NCBI GenBank assembly: GCA_026261815.1
Contig: JAMPIT010000700.1
Span: 62,001 to 126,000 of the forward strand
Direction of reading: 5' to 3'
DNA length: 64,000 nt
DNA from: Monarcha castaneiventris obscurior
Lineage: Eukaryota > Chordata > Aves > Passeriformes > Monarchidae
Shown here: piece after piece, positions 56,101 through 61,499 of the stretch
Layout: each line of letters opens with the position of its first letter
Position numbering within the stretch: position 1 is the first letter of the stretch
Made by a program: the position numbers and the translations under genes
The notes under the pieces: model-generated
Seen by the model: only the letters and a program-made list of their open reading frames with translations
Database searches by the model: none
Told to the model about the DNA's origin: nothing

Positions 56101-57518
56101 TGTCCCCTGTCCCCACCCCACGTACGCCGGACCCGCAGCACCACCTCCGTGCTCGCCTTCCTGGATCCGTGGGAAACCTCACAGAGCAGCTTCTTGGAAT
56201 TGTCCTTCCAGGAGAAGGTGCTGGTCAGATTCACCTGGTGGCCGACCCCGCTGGTGTCCAGCTGGATGTGGCTGGACACCTCGGACACCCGGGGGTCATA
56301 GCCCTGCCAGTGCAGGACGATGTCACTCCAGGGACAAACGTAGGGTGTGGAGCACTCCAAGGTGGACCTTTGTCCCTCGGTCTGCTCCTCGCTGCTGGTG
56401 ACACTGGGACGCTCCAGATCCTCTGGGATGGAGAGCAGAGGTTGGGATGACCACACGGAATGGGCAAGAAGGGAATTTTTGGGGGAATTTCGGCGTTTCA
56501 CCCACCCGAAACGCTCACTGTCACGTCCCGCGCCGCCGACCAGCGGTCGCCGTTGATGATCTCGAAGCGGAACCTGTAGGGGCCACTGTCACCCCGTGTC
56601 ACCCCCCGCAGCAGCAGGGTGCAATTCCGGGCATTGGGGTCCCCCAGGAGCTGGGCACGACCCCCAAAACGAGGATCCACATCCTGGGGGTTGGCGGAGT
56701 GGAACACCGGGGTCCTCTGGCCATCGTAGTCCTTGTACCAGATGGCCACGATGCCGTCGGTGGTTGTCACGTCCGAGGGGTAGCTGAAGGTGCAGGGGAA
56801 AACCAGGCAGGACCCCCCGAGGGCCTGCAGGGACTCGGGGTAGGAAACCCCCCAGGAGCTGAGGGCTGTGCCAGGAAAAATCAGGATCAGGGAGCCAGAA
56901 GTGTCCCCACTTTCCCCCCAGGATATATTGGGGACATGCCACCTCTGCTCGACAGCGAAAGTGGGAGAGGAGGTGGGATTTGGGATAAACCCCCCCAAAA
57001 GGAGGTTTTAGGGTGGAGAAAGGGGAGATAACCAGGAAAAGCCTAAATAAGGAGGGAAAAGGGGAAAGTGACCTCCTGGCCTCCCAAATGAGCAGCCTTG
57101 GAATCCCCTAAATTCCCACCCATCCCTTGGGCACCATGTCCAGCTCTCCCACCAAGAGGAGGTTTTAGGGTGGAGAAAAGGGAGATAACCAGGAAAAGCC
57201 TAAATAACGAGGAAAAAGGGGAAAGTGACCTCCTGGCCTCCCAAATTTATTTCCTCACCCCTTTTCCTCACCCTGGCTCCTTGTCCTTGTCCCCTTGTCA
57301 CCCCATCCCTGCCCTCCAGGAGGAGGGGACACGTGTGGGATCGTGGAATGTGCTGGAAAATCCCACACCCGCTGTGCCAGGAGCAGCCTTGGAATCCCCT
57401 AAACTCCCACCCATGCCGGGACCTCCAGCCCCACAGGGGACAATCCCAAGGGTGTCGTTGACCCCATACCTGATGGGATCAGGCTGGCCAGGAGCAGGAG
57501 GCAGCGGGGCAGGAGCAT
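35098..57518 (-). CDS. SIGLEC1: SIGLEC1 (sialoadhesin, CD169), full gene model
   Basis: Join on the minus strand: 57518-57470, 56865-56506, 56422-56126, 55267-55004, 54207-53947, 53322-53023, 52329-52075, 50421-50119, 49600-49346, 48561-48268, 45647-45393, 44287-43985, 42690-42433, 41455-41150, 40959-40720, 40549-40250, 40143-39889, 38601-38305, 37972-37873, 35170-35098. All introns are GT-AG. The first 18 exons end in phase 1, the transmembrane exon in phase 2 and the tail exon in phase 0. The 1675 codons contain no stop. The product is a type I membrane receptor with one V-set and sixteen C2-type Ig domains, one transmembrane helix and a short tail without ITIM tyrosines. The family member with 17 Ig domains is sialoadhesin, which in mammals binds alpha-2,3-sialylated ligands on cells, pathogens and exosomes and marks tissue macrophages. 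Alternatives (CD22, MAG) are excluded by the domain count and V-set sequence. Confidence 0.95.
35171..35234. other. SIGLEC1: short unique intron flank 5' of the tail exon
   Basis: The polypyrimidine tract of the tail exon's acceptor (read on the minus strand) and the residual unique sequence before the next minisatellite. Confidence 0.6.
35235..37855. repeat. 17-19 bp minisatellite, ggggtccctgtgccacccc family
   Basis: About 140 units of ggggtccctgtcccaccc type fill almost the whole 2.7-kb intron between the transmembrane and tail exons of SIGLEC1. Superimposed on this is a higher-order period of a few hundred bp: the block with 'tgtcctgacaccaaggtcct' and 'gatgccagggtctctgtctc' recurs near 35550, 36150, 36595 and 37335. 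Long frames on both strands are repeat artefacts. Confidence 0.94.
37873..37972 (-). CDS. SIGLEC1: SIGLEC1 transmembrane exon
   Basis: A 100-bp exon in phase 1, out phase 2. It encodes TLSHLRT followed by a strongly hydrophobic helix ([20 protein letters not shown], then AVKVW) and the stop-transfer start WPR. The acceptor is gtccacag and the donor CCCAG|GTGATG. If unspliced, the next in-frame codon is TGA (37869-37871), so intron retention would give a tail of about five residues; the well-matched exon at 35098-35170 argues for splicing. Confidence 0.9.
38305..38601 (-). CDS. SIGLEC1: SIGLEC1 Ig domain 17
   Basis: Residues 1519-1617, membrane-proximal C2-type domain. It begins [11 protein letters not shown], has the B-strand Cys in [11 protein letters not shown] and the F-strand Cys in [10 protein letters not shown], and ends DFDVH before CACA|GTGAGT. 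Sequons ENRS and GNGT are present. This domain follows the 'long' C2 form that alternates with a shorter form along the receptor. Confidence 0.95.
38602..39888. repeat. intron with ~150-bp tandem repeats and a (GAGGAA)n tract
   Basis: Between domains 17 and 16, about six copies of a ~150-bp unit run from 38640 to 39640. Each contains cttttctcccactcccagct, 'cttggagcttcttggctcca' and 'ccctgggtcaccaagggctt'. A perfect GAGGAA hexamer array of about 12 copies follows at 39785-39852, in the sense strand a pyrimidine tract just after the domain-16 donor. Confidence 0.92.
39889..40143 (-). CDS. SIGLEC1: SIGLEC1 Ig domain 16
   Basis: Residues 1434-1518, short C2 form. It starts [15 protein letters not shown], with Cys in TVSCWATAW and SYQCRASG, and an NYTWYRDG core whose Trp lies two residues after the sequon Asn. 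It ends SLSVL before CTCT|GTGAGT. Confidence 0.95.
40250..40549 (-). CDS. SIGLEC1: SIGLEC1 Ig domain 15
   Basis: Residues 1334-1433, long C2 form. It begins [14 protein letters not shown], with Cys in [11 protein letters not shown] and [11 protein letters not shown], and ends RLDVR before AGAG|GTGAGG. The interval to domain 16 is a 106-bp intron, one of the shortest in the gene. Confidence 0.95.
40720..40959 (-). CDS. SIGLEC1: SIGLEC1 Ig domain 14
   Basis: Residues 1254-1333, the shortest Ig exon here (240 bp). It starts [15 protein letters not shown], with Cys in TLTCQDPH and LYGCQAGR and a [11 protein letters not shown] core. The loss of about five residues compared with other short-form domains falls before the F strand. 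It ends TLAVL. Confidence 0.94.
41150..41455 (-). CDS. SIGLEC1: SIGLEC1 Ig domain 13
   Basis: Residues 1152-1253, the longest C2 exon (306 bp). It begins [14 protein letters not shown], with Cys in [11 protein letters not shown] and [11 protein letters not shown], and an expanded central loop ([13 protein letters not shown]). It ends TLRVQ before CAAG|GTGAGG. Confidence 0.95.
41495..41850 (-). mobile_element. CR1 LINE fragment with internal 122-bp duplication
   Basis: Lies in the intron between domains 13 and 12. It opens with a decayed CR1 3' end read in reverse (cgtggaattggttgggttgg), then 'cgagtccaacagctccacca'. The segment with 'caagtgccacatctcgagga' to 'gttccccctt' is present twice in tandem (from about 41583 and 41708) with few differences. 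It belongs to the same subfamily as the copy at 6.0 kb. Confidence 0.8.
42120..42150. repeat. poly(A) run
   Basis: About 25 consecutive A on the plus strand in the domain 13-12 intron. A poly(C) run of 13 follows at 42311-42323. These are possible length-variable sites. Confidence 0.8.
42433..42690 (-). CDS. SIGLEC1: SIGLEC1 Ig domain 12
   Basis: Residues 1066-1151, short C2 form. It starts [15 protein letters not shown], with Cys in [10 protein letters not shown] and SYHCSIQTP and a [11 protein letters not shown] core. Sequons QNLT and NHSA are present. It ends TLNVL before CTCT|GTGAGT. A GGAA tetranucleotide run lies immediately upstream of its acceptor. Confidence 0.95.
42845..43020 (+). 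mobile_element. CR1 LINE 3' end
   Basis: Sense-orientation CR1 tail. It contains ctggaagtgtccaaggccag, then gtgtccctgcccatggcagg, and terminates in three tandem attccatg octamers. That is the diagnostic CR1 3' terminus, which lacks a poly(A) tail (established knowledge). Confidence 0.88.
43309..43975. repeat. (CCCAT)n and (CCATT)n pentamer arrays
   Basis: Mixed CCCAT and CCATTC pentamers and hexamers fill the 3' half of the domain 12-11 intron. They stop about 10 bp from the domain 11 donor. The CCATT/GGAAT pentamer is the same unit class as vertebrate simple satellites, but no homology is implied. Confidence 0.95.
43985..44287 (-). CDS. SIGLEC1: SIGLEC1 Ig domain 11
   Basis: Residues 965-1065, long C2 form. 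It begins [15 protein letters not shown], with Cys in [11 protein letters not shown] and [11 protein letters not shown] and a GNAS sequon. It ends NFSGG before GGCG|GTGAGA. Its donor lies only about 10 bases from the pentamer array. Confidence 0.95.
44390..45357. repeat. ggcaccatcccatt minisatellite grading into (CCCAT)n
   Basis: 44390-44790 has ~20-bp units (ggcaccatcccattggcacc). From about 44790 it becomes a nearly pure CCCAT pentamer with CCCGT and CCCAC variants and three to four ATGGATCCCACC interruptions. It occupies the domain 11-10 intron right up to about 35 bp from the domain 10 donor. Confidence 0.95.
45393..45647 (-). CDS. SIGLEC1: SIGLEC1 Ig domain 10
   Basis: Residues 880-964, short C2 form. 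It starts [15 protein letters not shown], with Cys in SLTCQVAGE and LYQCRARGP and a [14 protein letters not shown] core. It ends TLRVC before TGCT|GTGAGC. The extra Cys before the donor is unpaired within this exon. Confidence 0.95.
45860..48240. repeat. 20-bp minisatellite with E-box-bearing higher-order repeats
   Basis: The domain 10-9 intron holds about 100 units of gggatctggtggcactgggt type. At irregular 80-310 bp intervals a different ~55-bp block interrupts: cagacacgtggtcattccca, then tgggatggaccgctccgatccctgg. About 15 such blocks occur (near 45944, 46253, 46384, 46583, 46672, 46905, 47006, 47177, 47807, 47957, 48102 and others). Most contain CACGTG. Confidence 0.93.
48268..48561 (-). 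CDS. SIGLEC1: SIGLEC1 Ig domain 9
   Basis: Residues 782-879, long C2 form. It begins [17 protein letters not shown], with Cys in [11 protein letters not shown] and [11 protein letters not shown]. It ends HLRVP before CCAG|GTGGGC. Confidence 0.95.
48640..49335. repeat. GGGAAA/GGGGAAAA purine tract
   Basis: About 700 bp of almost pure purine on the plus strand fill the domain 9-8 intron. Units are 5-9 bp (gggaaa, ggggaaaa, gggggaaaa). In the SIGLEC1 transcript this is polypyrimidine and begins about 11 bases after the domain 8 donor. Open frames of Lys/Gly/Glu or Pro/Phe/Ser type on either strand are artefacts. Confidence 0.96.
49346..49600 (-). CDS. SIGLEC1: SIGLEC1 Ig domain 8
   Basis: Residues 697-781, short C2 form. 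It starts [15 protein letters not shown], with Cys in TLTCHLSSG and [10 protein letters not shown] and an [10 protein letters not shown] core. Three sequons (NVT, NAT, NIT) fall in the first half, making it the most glycosylated-looking domain. Its donor, CTGT|GTGCGT, is less typical than the others. Confidence 0.94.
49640..49910. repeat. 135-bp tandem duplication in the domain 8-7 intron
   Basis: Two copies, from about 49640 and 49775, beginning gtgagaacccccaaagccac and ending catcccttggccatgg, with about four differences. The duplication is recent. Confidence 0.88.
50119..50421 (-). CDS. SIGLEC1: SIGLEC1 Ig domain 7
   Basis: Residues 596-696, long C2 form. It begins [17 protein letters not shown], with Cys in [11 protein letters not shown] and [11 protein letters not shown]. 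An extra Cys pair (640 and 644, ACTRGC) lies in the C'-E region; as I recall, mammalian sialoadhesin also has a close Cys pair here. It ends FQAD before GACA|GTGAGT. Confidence 0.95.
50440..51830 (+). repeat. CR1-derived tandem repeats with a 511-bp higher-order duplication
   Basis: About nine ~155-bp units with CR1 3' character (ggttgggaaaactcccagaa, 'ggtttgaaataacctgggat', 'gaggtccctcacaatcc') fill the domain 7-6 intron. A 511-bp block starting near 50762 (with 'gagccacctgagcacctctt' and 'ccaggttggacatagtctag') is repeated near 51273. An ancestral CR1 fragment appears to have been tandemly amplified in two rounds (inference). Confidence 0.88.
52075..52329 (-). CDS. SIGLEC1: SIGLEC1 Ig domain 6
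   Basis: Residues 511-595, short C2 form. It starts [15 protein letters not shown], with Cys in TLSCVGTGD and [11 protein letters not shown] and a [14 protein letters not shown] core. Sequon RNGS is present. It ends PLRVL before CTCT|GTGAGT. Confidence 0.95.
52330..53022. other. SIGLEC1: domain 6-5 intron, single-copy
   Basis: One of the few SIGLEC1 introns above 300 bp without an obvious tandem array. It holds a T9 run at 52661-52669. Nothing else was recognised. Confidence 0.6.
53023..53322 (-). CDS. SIGLEC1: SIGLEC1 Ig domain 5
   Basis: Residues 411-510, long C2 form. It begins [17 protein letters not shown], with Cys in [11 protein letters not shown] and [11 protein letters not shown], and sequons NYS, NAS and a second NAS. 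It ends VLVTR before CGCG|GTGAGT. Confidence 0.95.
53395..53500 (-). mobile_element. short CR1 fragment
   Basis: It contains catggacagggacatcttcc, then 'caggtggctccaagccctgt' and 'ccttggatacttccagg', the CR1 3' blocks in reverse orientation, within the domain 5-4 intron. Confidence 0.75.
53947..54207 (-). CDS. SIGLEC1: SIGLEC1 Ig domain 4
   Basis: Residues 324-410, short C2 form. It starts [15 protein letters not shown], with Cys in TLSCDVPGQ and [11 protein letters not shown] and a [15 protein letters not shown] core. It ends GLSVT before ACGT|GTGAGT. Confidence 0.95.
54655..54780 (+). mobile_element. short CR1 fragment
   Basis: Plus-sense CR1 3' blocks (ggaagtgtccaaggccaggt, 'cacctgggatagcgggaaat', 'cctgctcatggc') in the domain 4-3 intron. 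A 53-bp direct duplication (catgatggtgggtgaggaggg type) lies upstream at 54394-54490. Confidence 0.75.
55004..55267 (-). CDS. SIGLEC1: SIGLEC1 Ig domain 3
   Basis: Residues 236-323. It begins [15 protein letters not shown], matching the HAPK..V.LS.SSG opening of mammalian sialoadhesin domain 3 as I recall it. Cys lie in [12 protein letters not shown] and [11 protein letters not shown], with a GYHWYKDG core. It ends TVRVF before TTCT|GTGAGT. Confidence 0.95.
55380..56060. repeat. 53-bp minisatellite in the domain 3-2 intron, split by an LTR
   Basis: About five copies of gggagggagaagcaggagga, then tgctgcagggatttagggggtggcgggga. The array is interrupted at 55541-55909 by the LTR and resumes on the other side in the same register, so the array predates the insertion. 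Confidence 0.93.
55541..55909 (-). mobile_element. solo LTR of an endogenous retrovirus
   Basis: A 369-bp AT-balanced insert unlike its surroundings, flanked by a perfect 6-bp direct repeat gggaag (55535-55540 and 55910-55915). Its ends are tgtcac and ccata; read on the minus strand it opens TATGGATGC and closes GGCTGTGACA, close to the TG...CA rule of LTRs. In that orientation it carries an ACATAAAAAC TATA-like box near 55640 and an ATTAAATAAT region downstream. No retroviral coding sequence accompanies it, so it is a recombined solo LTR, in the same orientation as SIGLEC1. Confidence 0.7.
56126..56422 (-). CDS. SIGLEC1: SIGLEC1 Ig domain 2
   Basis: Residues 137-235. It carries the siglec domain-2 signature CSTPYVC (Cys160 and Cys166), an IVLHWQG core and the F-strand Cys in KLLCEVSHG. 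The first of these cysteines is the one that siglecs use for the interdomain disulfide to domain 1 (established knowledge; the assignment is inferred). Ends VVLRVR before CGGC|GTACGT. Confidence 0.96.
56506..56865 (-). CDS. SIGLEC1: SIGLEC1 Ig domain 1, sialic-acid-binding V-set
   Basis: Residues 17-136. The sequence ([53 protein letters not shown]) aligns closely with mammalian sialoadhesin. If cleavage falls after Ser19, Trp21 becomes mature Trp2, Arg116 becomes Arg97 and Trp125 becomes Trp106, the residues that contact sialic acid in the sialoadhesin structure. Cys41 and Cys98 give the intrasheet disulfide (mature 22 and 79), and Cys36 (mature 17) is the interdomain cysteine. The exon runs from a tttcctggcacag acceptor to TCGG|GTGGGT. 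Confidence 0.97.
57000..57270. repeat. duplicated ~110-bp block in the domain 1-signal intron
   Basis: The block gaggttttagggtggagaaa through cctcctggcctcccaaat occurs at about 57001 and 57160. A second phrase, cagccttggaatcccctaaa, occurs at about 57092 and 57388. Confidence 0.82.
57470..57518 (-). CDS. SIGLEC1: SIGLEC1 signal-peptide exon and start codon
   Basis: ATG at 57516-57518 sits in a near-ideal Kozak context (GTGCCACCATGC). It encodes [16 protein letters not shown], a typical signal-peptide core, ending phase 1 at ATCAG|GTATGG. Seven bases upstream of the ATG is a possible acceptor (ccccctggcag at 57526-57536), which would make this the second exon after an untranslated first exon. 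Confidence 0.93.
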
Positions 57519-57654
57519 GGTGGCACTGCCAGGGGGCACGGGGGATCCTGGGGGGCAAGGAGAGGTGGCTGAGGACCTTGGGATTGGTGGGATGGATCCC
57601 TGAGGGATAAATCCTGCTGGAAGCACTGCTGGCATCAGAACAGTGCCCAAGAGG

Positions 57655-58160
57655 GGGAAGTGAAGGGAAGGGAAAGGGGAAAAGGGGAAAAGGGGAAAAG
57701 GGGAAAAGGGGAAAAGGGGAAAAGGGAGAGGGGAAAGGGAAAAAGGGGAAAAAGGGGAAAAAGGGGAAAAAGGGGGAAAAGGGGGAAAAGGGGGAAAAGG
57801 GGGAAAAGGGAAAAAGAAAGAGAAAGAAAAAAATGAGAAAGGAAAAAATGAGAAAGGAAAAAATGAGAAAGGAAAAGGAAAAGGAAAAGGGGGAAAAGGG
57901 GGAAAAGGGGGAAAAGGGGGAAAAGGGGGAAAAGGGGGGAAAGGGGGGAAAGGGGGGAAAGGGGGGAAAGGAAAGAAAGAAAAAAAGAGAAAAAAGAGAG
58001 AAAAAAGAGAAAGAAAAAAGAGAAAGAAAAAGATAATGAAAAGAACAAAGAAAAAAAAAAGAAGAATAAAAAGAAAAAAAAAGGAAAAAAAAAAAGAGAA
58101 GGAAACCAAATAAAGGAAAAGAAGAGGAAAAACAAAAAGAAAAAGAGAACTATTTAAAAG
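57655..58160. repeat. purine tract in the putative first SIGLEC1 intron
   Basis: GGGGAAAA and GGGAAA units grading into AAAGAAAGAGAAAA, nearly pyrimidine-free on the plus strand for 500 bp. It is the same repeat type as at 48.64-49.33 kb. Confidence 0.95.
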
Positions 58161-58884
58161 GTTTTACAGCTTTTTGCAGCTCCAGACAAACTCCTGACAT
58201 TCCTTTCAGTGTCGCCACCCATCATCCCATGATAAATCGGAATAATTTTGCCCTGAATTTTTTTTTCCCAATACCACAGAAATCAACGATCGGATTGCTG
58301 TGAATTTAGATCCTTCTCCGAGAACTCCTGGATCTGTCCCTGAGGAACGAGGCTGCTCCCAGCCCCCCGCTCCAGCCTTTCCCTCTCCAGCATTCCCTCC
58401 TTTGCTCATCCCTCCTTTTCCCACATCTGTATCCAATTTCCTCACTGCTCCTTGGATTTCGGGGTGGATTTCCCGCTCCGAGGAGATTTGTTTGGGATTT
58501 TTCCCAGACTACGAGCACAGGGAGTGGCTGGGATAGCCCCTGGGTGTCGATGCTCAGAGAGGGGGACGATGTGAAGCCACAAATTGTCACGGGATTGGTG
58601 CCGGAAGAGGAAGGAAGCGCTGGCATCCAGTGCCCAACCCGTGCCAGTGCCAAGTTTCATTTCTTCCCCTGGGTTTCTCTCAGTTTCGATTCCTGGGGGA
58701 CCCTCAGGATGGGGATGCTCGGGATGGGGACCCAGGGGGGACAGTGGGGCTCAGCTGCTCCTGGAATTCTGAGAGTTGTAAATATTTCTGGGAAAACACT
58801 CTCGGTGTGGGGCTGGATGGGGCTTGGAGCGAGCTGGGGAGGGGAAGGAATCCCTGGTGTCCCTAAATGGGATTTAAGGAGTGG
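58161..58884. other. single-copy segment upstream of SIGLEC1 coding start
   Basis: Unique DNA, inside the inferred first intron. No exon was supported. Confidence 0.5.
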
Positions 58885-59480
58885 GTTTGGATGGGAGGGG
58901 TTGAAAGCTCATCCAGTTCCACCCAGGGACACCTCCCACTATCCCAGGTGGATCCAAGTCCATCCAACCTGGCCTTGGGCACTGCCAGGGATCCAGGGGC
59001 AGCCACAGCTGCTCTGGCAATTCCAGCCCAGCCCCTCCCCACCCTCCCAGCCAGCAATTCCTTCCCAAGATCCCAGCCCAAGCTCCCCTTTCCCAGTGGG
59101 AAGCCATTCCCTGGCTCCTGTCCCTCCAGCCCTTGGCCCCAGTCCCTCTCCAGCTCTCCTGGAGCCCCTTTAGGCCCTGCCAGGGGCTCGCAGCTCTCCC
59201 TGGAGCCTTCCCTTCTCCAGGGGAACATTCCCAGCTCTCCCAGAGCAGAGGGGCTCCAGAATCCTGGAATGCTTTGGGTTGGATCTTAAATCCCATCCAG
59301 TTCCATCCCATTCCATGGGCAGGGACAGCTCCCACTGTCCCAGGTGGATCCAAGCCCCAGTGTCCAGCCTGGCCTTGGGAACTGCCAGGGATCCAGGGGC
59401 AGCCACAGCTGCTCTGGGAATTCCAGCCCAGCCCCTCCCCACCCTCACAGGGAGGAATTTTTTCCCGCTATCCCACCTAT
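58885..59480 (-). mobile_element. two adjacent CR1 LINE 3' fragments
   Basis: Reverse-oriented CR1 blocks (ttgaaagctcatccagttcc, 'gggacacctcccactatccc', 'gggcagccacagctgctctg', 'tctccagctctcctggagcc', 'ggaacattcccagctctccc'). From about 59270 the same series starts again, so two copies lie head to tail. Confidence 0.87.
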
Positions 59481-59795
59481 CCCTGCAATTTAAAAGTTGG
59501 CACAGGAACGAACACGGAGAGGGGACACTCCCAGTGTGGGACCCTTCAGCTCCATCACATCCCAAAAACCAGAGAAACAAGAACCACGGGATGGGTGGGA
59601 CACCATTTCCTGGGATAAGGGGGAGGGGTATGAACCCCTCCAAGCCTGGATCTGATTCCTGGAGTTCCAGGTACTTCCCTGGCTCCTGGCAGGAGATGGA
59701 TGACGCTCATCCCCAAAGGGATCCTCCACGAGCCCTTATCCCACCCCATTCTCTGCCCTCAGAATTCCCATCCTTTCCCATCCCCAGGGCATTAC

Positions 59796-59850
59796 CTGGC
59801 AGTGGCCGTGGCTCTGGCGGTGCCACCTCCGGAGCGGTGGCATCAGGAAG
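59796..59850 (-). promoter_or_regulatory. SIGLEC1: candidate SIGLEC1 untranslated first exon
   Basis: A minus-strand donor, GCCAG|GTAATG (exon end 59796), lies about 75 bases downstream of a TATA-like CTGATAAAGG (59871-59880). A transcript starting near 59845 and spliced to the acceptor at 57526 would join directly to the Kozak-bearing exon. No RNA evidence is available, and the exon start is a guess from the TATA distance. Confidence 0.35.
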
Positions 59851-59864
59851 CCTCCGGGCTCAGG

Positions 59865-59930
59865 GATGTCCCTTTATCAGCGGAGGGTGGGGGGTGAGGA
59901 GCCCCAAACCGCAGCACTTCCCTCTTCGGA
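59865..59930 (-). promoter_or_regulatory. SIGLEC1: candidate SIGLEC1 promoter with GATA/TATA-like, RUNX and ETS sites
   Basis: On the gene's strand, read toward the start, there are AAGAGGGAAGTG (59915-59926, PU.1/ETS-like), TGCGGTTT (59906-59913, RUNX core) and CTGATAAAGG (59871-59880, GATA or TATA-like). The PU.1 plus RUNX spacing is typical of myeloid promoters (established knowledge). Assignment to SIGLEC1 is inference. Confidence 0.35.
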
Positions 59931-60374
59931 GTCCGTGCCCTGATTTTGGGAAGTGGTGACAGCTGTAGCTGTTCCCTAATTCCGGGTTTTTGGGGCCAGC
60001 TGGGTTTGGAGCACTCCCAAGATCTCCAGGTTTAGGGTCCTGTTGGCGGGGCTGGGGCAGGGTTGGTTTTGTCCCCGCTGTGGGGATGGTTTGGGATTTG
60101 TGCTGATAATTTGGGAATGTTTTTGTTGTGTCTTGGATGGAATTGAGGGCTGCCGGGGAGGGGCTGGGATTGCACCAGGAACTGGGGGGACACGGCCAGG
60201 AAAACTGATCCCAACCCAGCCCAGGGATGTCCTGGATCGTGTGGATCCATGACCAGTGGATAAACTGGGAAAAAAAGAGGAAAAGGTGAATGTTGGGAGT
60301 GATGGTGTTTGTCCTCCCAGCTCACCAAGATGGATCTTGGTTATCCTGGGAATGCTGAATGCTCCCAGGATTCT

Positions 60375-61090
60375 GGAGCTCCTCAGCTCTGGGAGAGCTG
60401 GGAATGTTCCCCTGGAGAAGGGAAGGCTCCAGGGAGAGCTGCGAGCCCCTGGCAGGGCCTAAAGGGGCTCCAGGAGAGCTGGAGAGGGACTGGGGACAAG
60501 GGCTGGAGGGACAGGAGCCAGGGAATGGCTTCCCACTGGGAAAGGGGAGCTTGGGCTGGGATCTTGGAAAGGAATTGCTGGGGCTGGGAGGGTGGGGAGG
60601 GGCTGGGCTGGAATTGCCAGAGCAGCTGTGGCTGCCCCTGGATCCCTGGGAATGTCCAAGGCCAGGTTGGGATGGATTTGGATCCACCTGGGATAGTGGG
60701 AGGTGTCCCTGCCCATGGATGGGGTGGGAATGGGATGGGATTCAAAGTCCCTCCCAATCCAAAGCATTCCAGGATTCAGGAGCCAGGATTGCTGGAAATG
60801 TTCCCCTGGAGTAGGGAAAACTCCAGGGAATCCTCAGAGTCCCTAAAGGGGCTCTGGGAGAGCTGGAGAGGGATTTGGGATAAAGGCTGGAGGGACAGGA
60901 GCCAGGGAATGGCTTCCCACTGGGAAAGGGGAGCTTGGGCTGGGATCTTGGGAAGGAATTGCTGGCTGGGAGGGTGGGGAGGGGCTGGGCTGGAATTGCC
61001 AGAGCAGCTGTGGCTGCCCCTGGATCCCTGGCAGTGCCCAAGGTTGGATATTGGGGCTTGGATCCACCTGGGATAGTGGGAGGTGTTCCC
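60375..61090 (+). mobile_element. two adjacent CR1 LINE 3' fragments, opposite orientation
   Basis: Plus-oriented copies of the same CR1 subfamily as at 58.9-59.5 kb (ctcagctctgggagagctgg, 'ctccaggagagctggagagg', 'agcagctgtggctgcccctg', 'gggatagtgggaggtgtccc'). Two copies in tandem start near 60375 and 60775. Confidence 0.87.
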
Positions 61091-61385
61091 AAAGCCGGGA
61101 GAGGCCTCAGAGGAAATCCTCAGAGGAATTCCCAGCTGGGCACCACAGCTCTGGGCATGCAGAGGCTGATCCAGATCTCACGGAGCAGGATCCAGATCCA
61201 ACCTCTGCCACCTGGAGTAAGCACACCCAGGCTTGGTGGCACCGGTGGCACTGGTGGCACTGGGTGAAACTGGCCCACGGTGACCACTCGGGGTCAATGC
61301 CCGACCTTGTGCCCCGCGACTGTGGGAAAGTGCCCTGTGGGACCTCGGGCCCTTCCTGGCCGCTCTGGGGCCGTGCCAGGCGGGA

Positions 61386-61398
61386 TGCTGAGTCAGCA
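61386..61398. promoter_or_regulatory. exact T-MARE palindrome TGCTGAGTCAGCA
   Basis: A perfect 13-bp Maf recognition element, also an AP-1/NF-E2 core, lies in unique sequence about 1.5 kb upstream of the candidate SIGLEC1 start. Large Maf factors such as MAFB act in macrophages, so a role in SIGLEC1 expression is plausible but untested. Confidence 0.45.
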
Positions 61399-61499
61399 GG
61401 GAGATGCCCACGGCTCCCGGGACCGCCCCAGGCTGTGCCACCCACTGGGAATCGGTCCCGGACCCCACTGGGGGGTTACTGGTGTGGGGCTGTGCCAGG

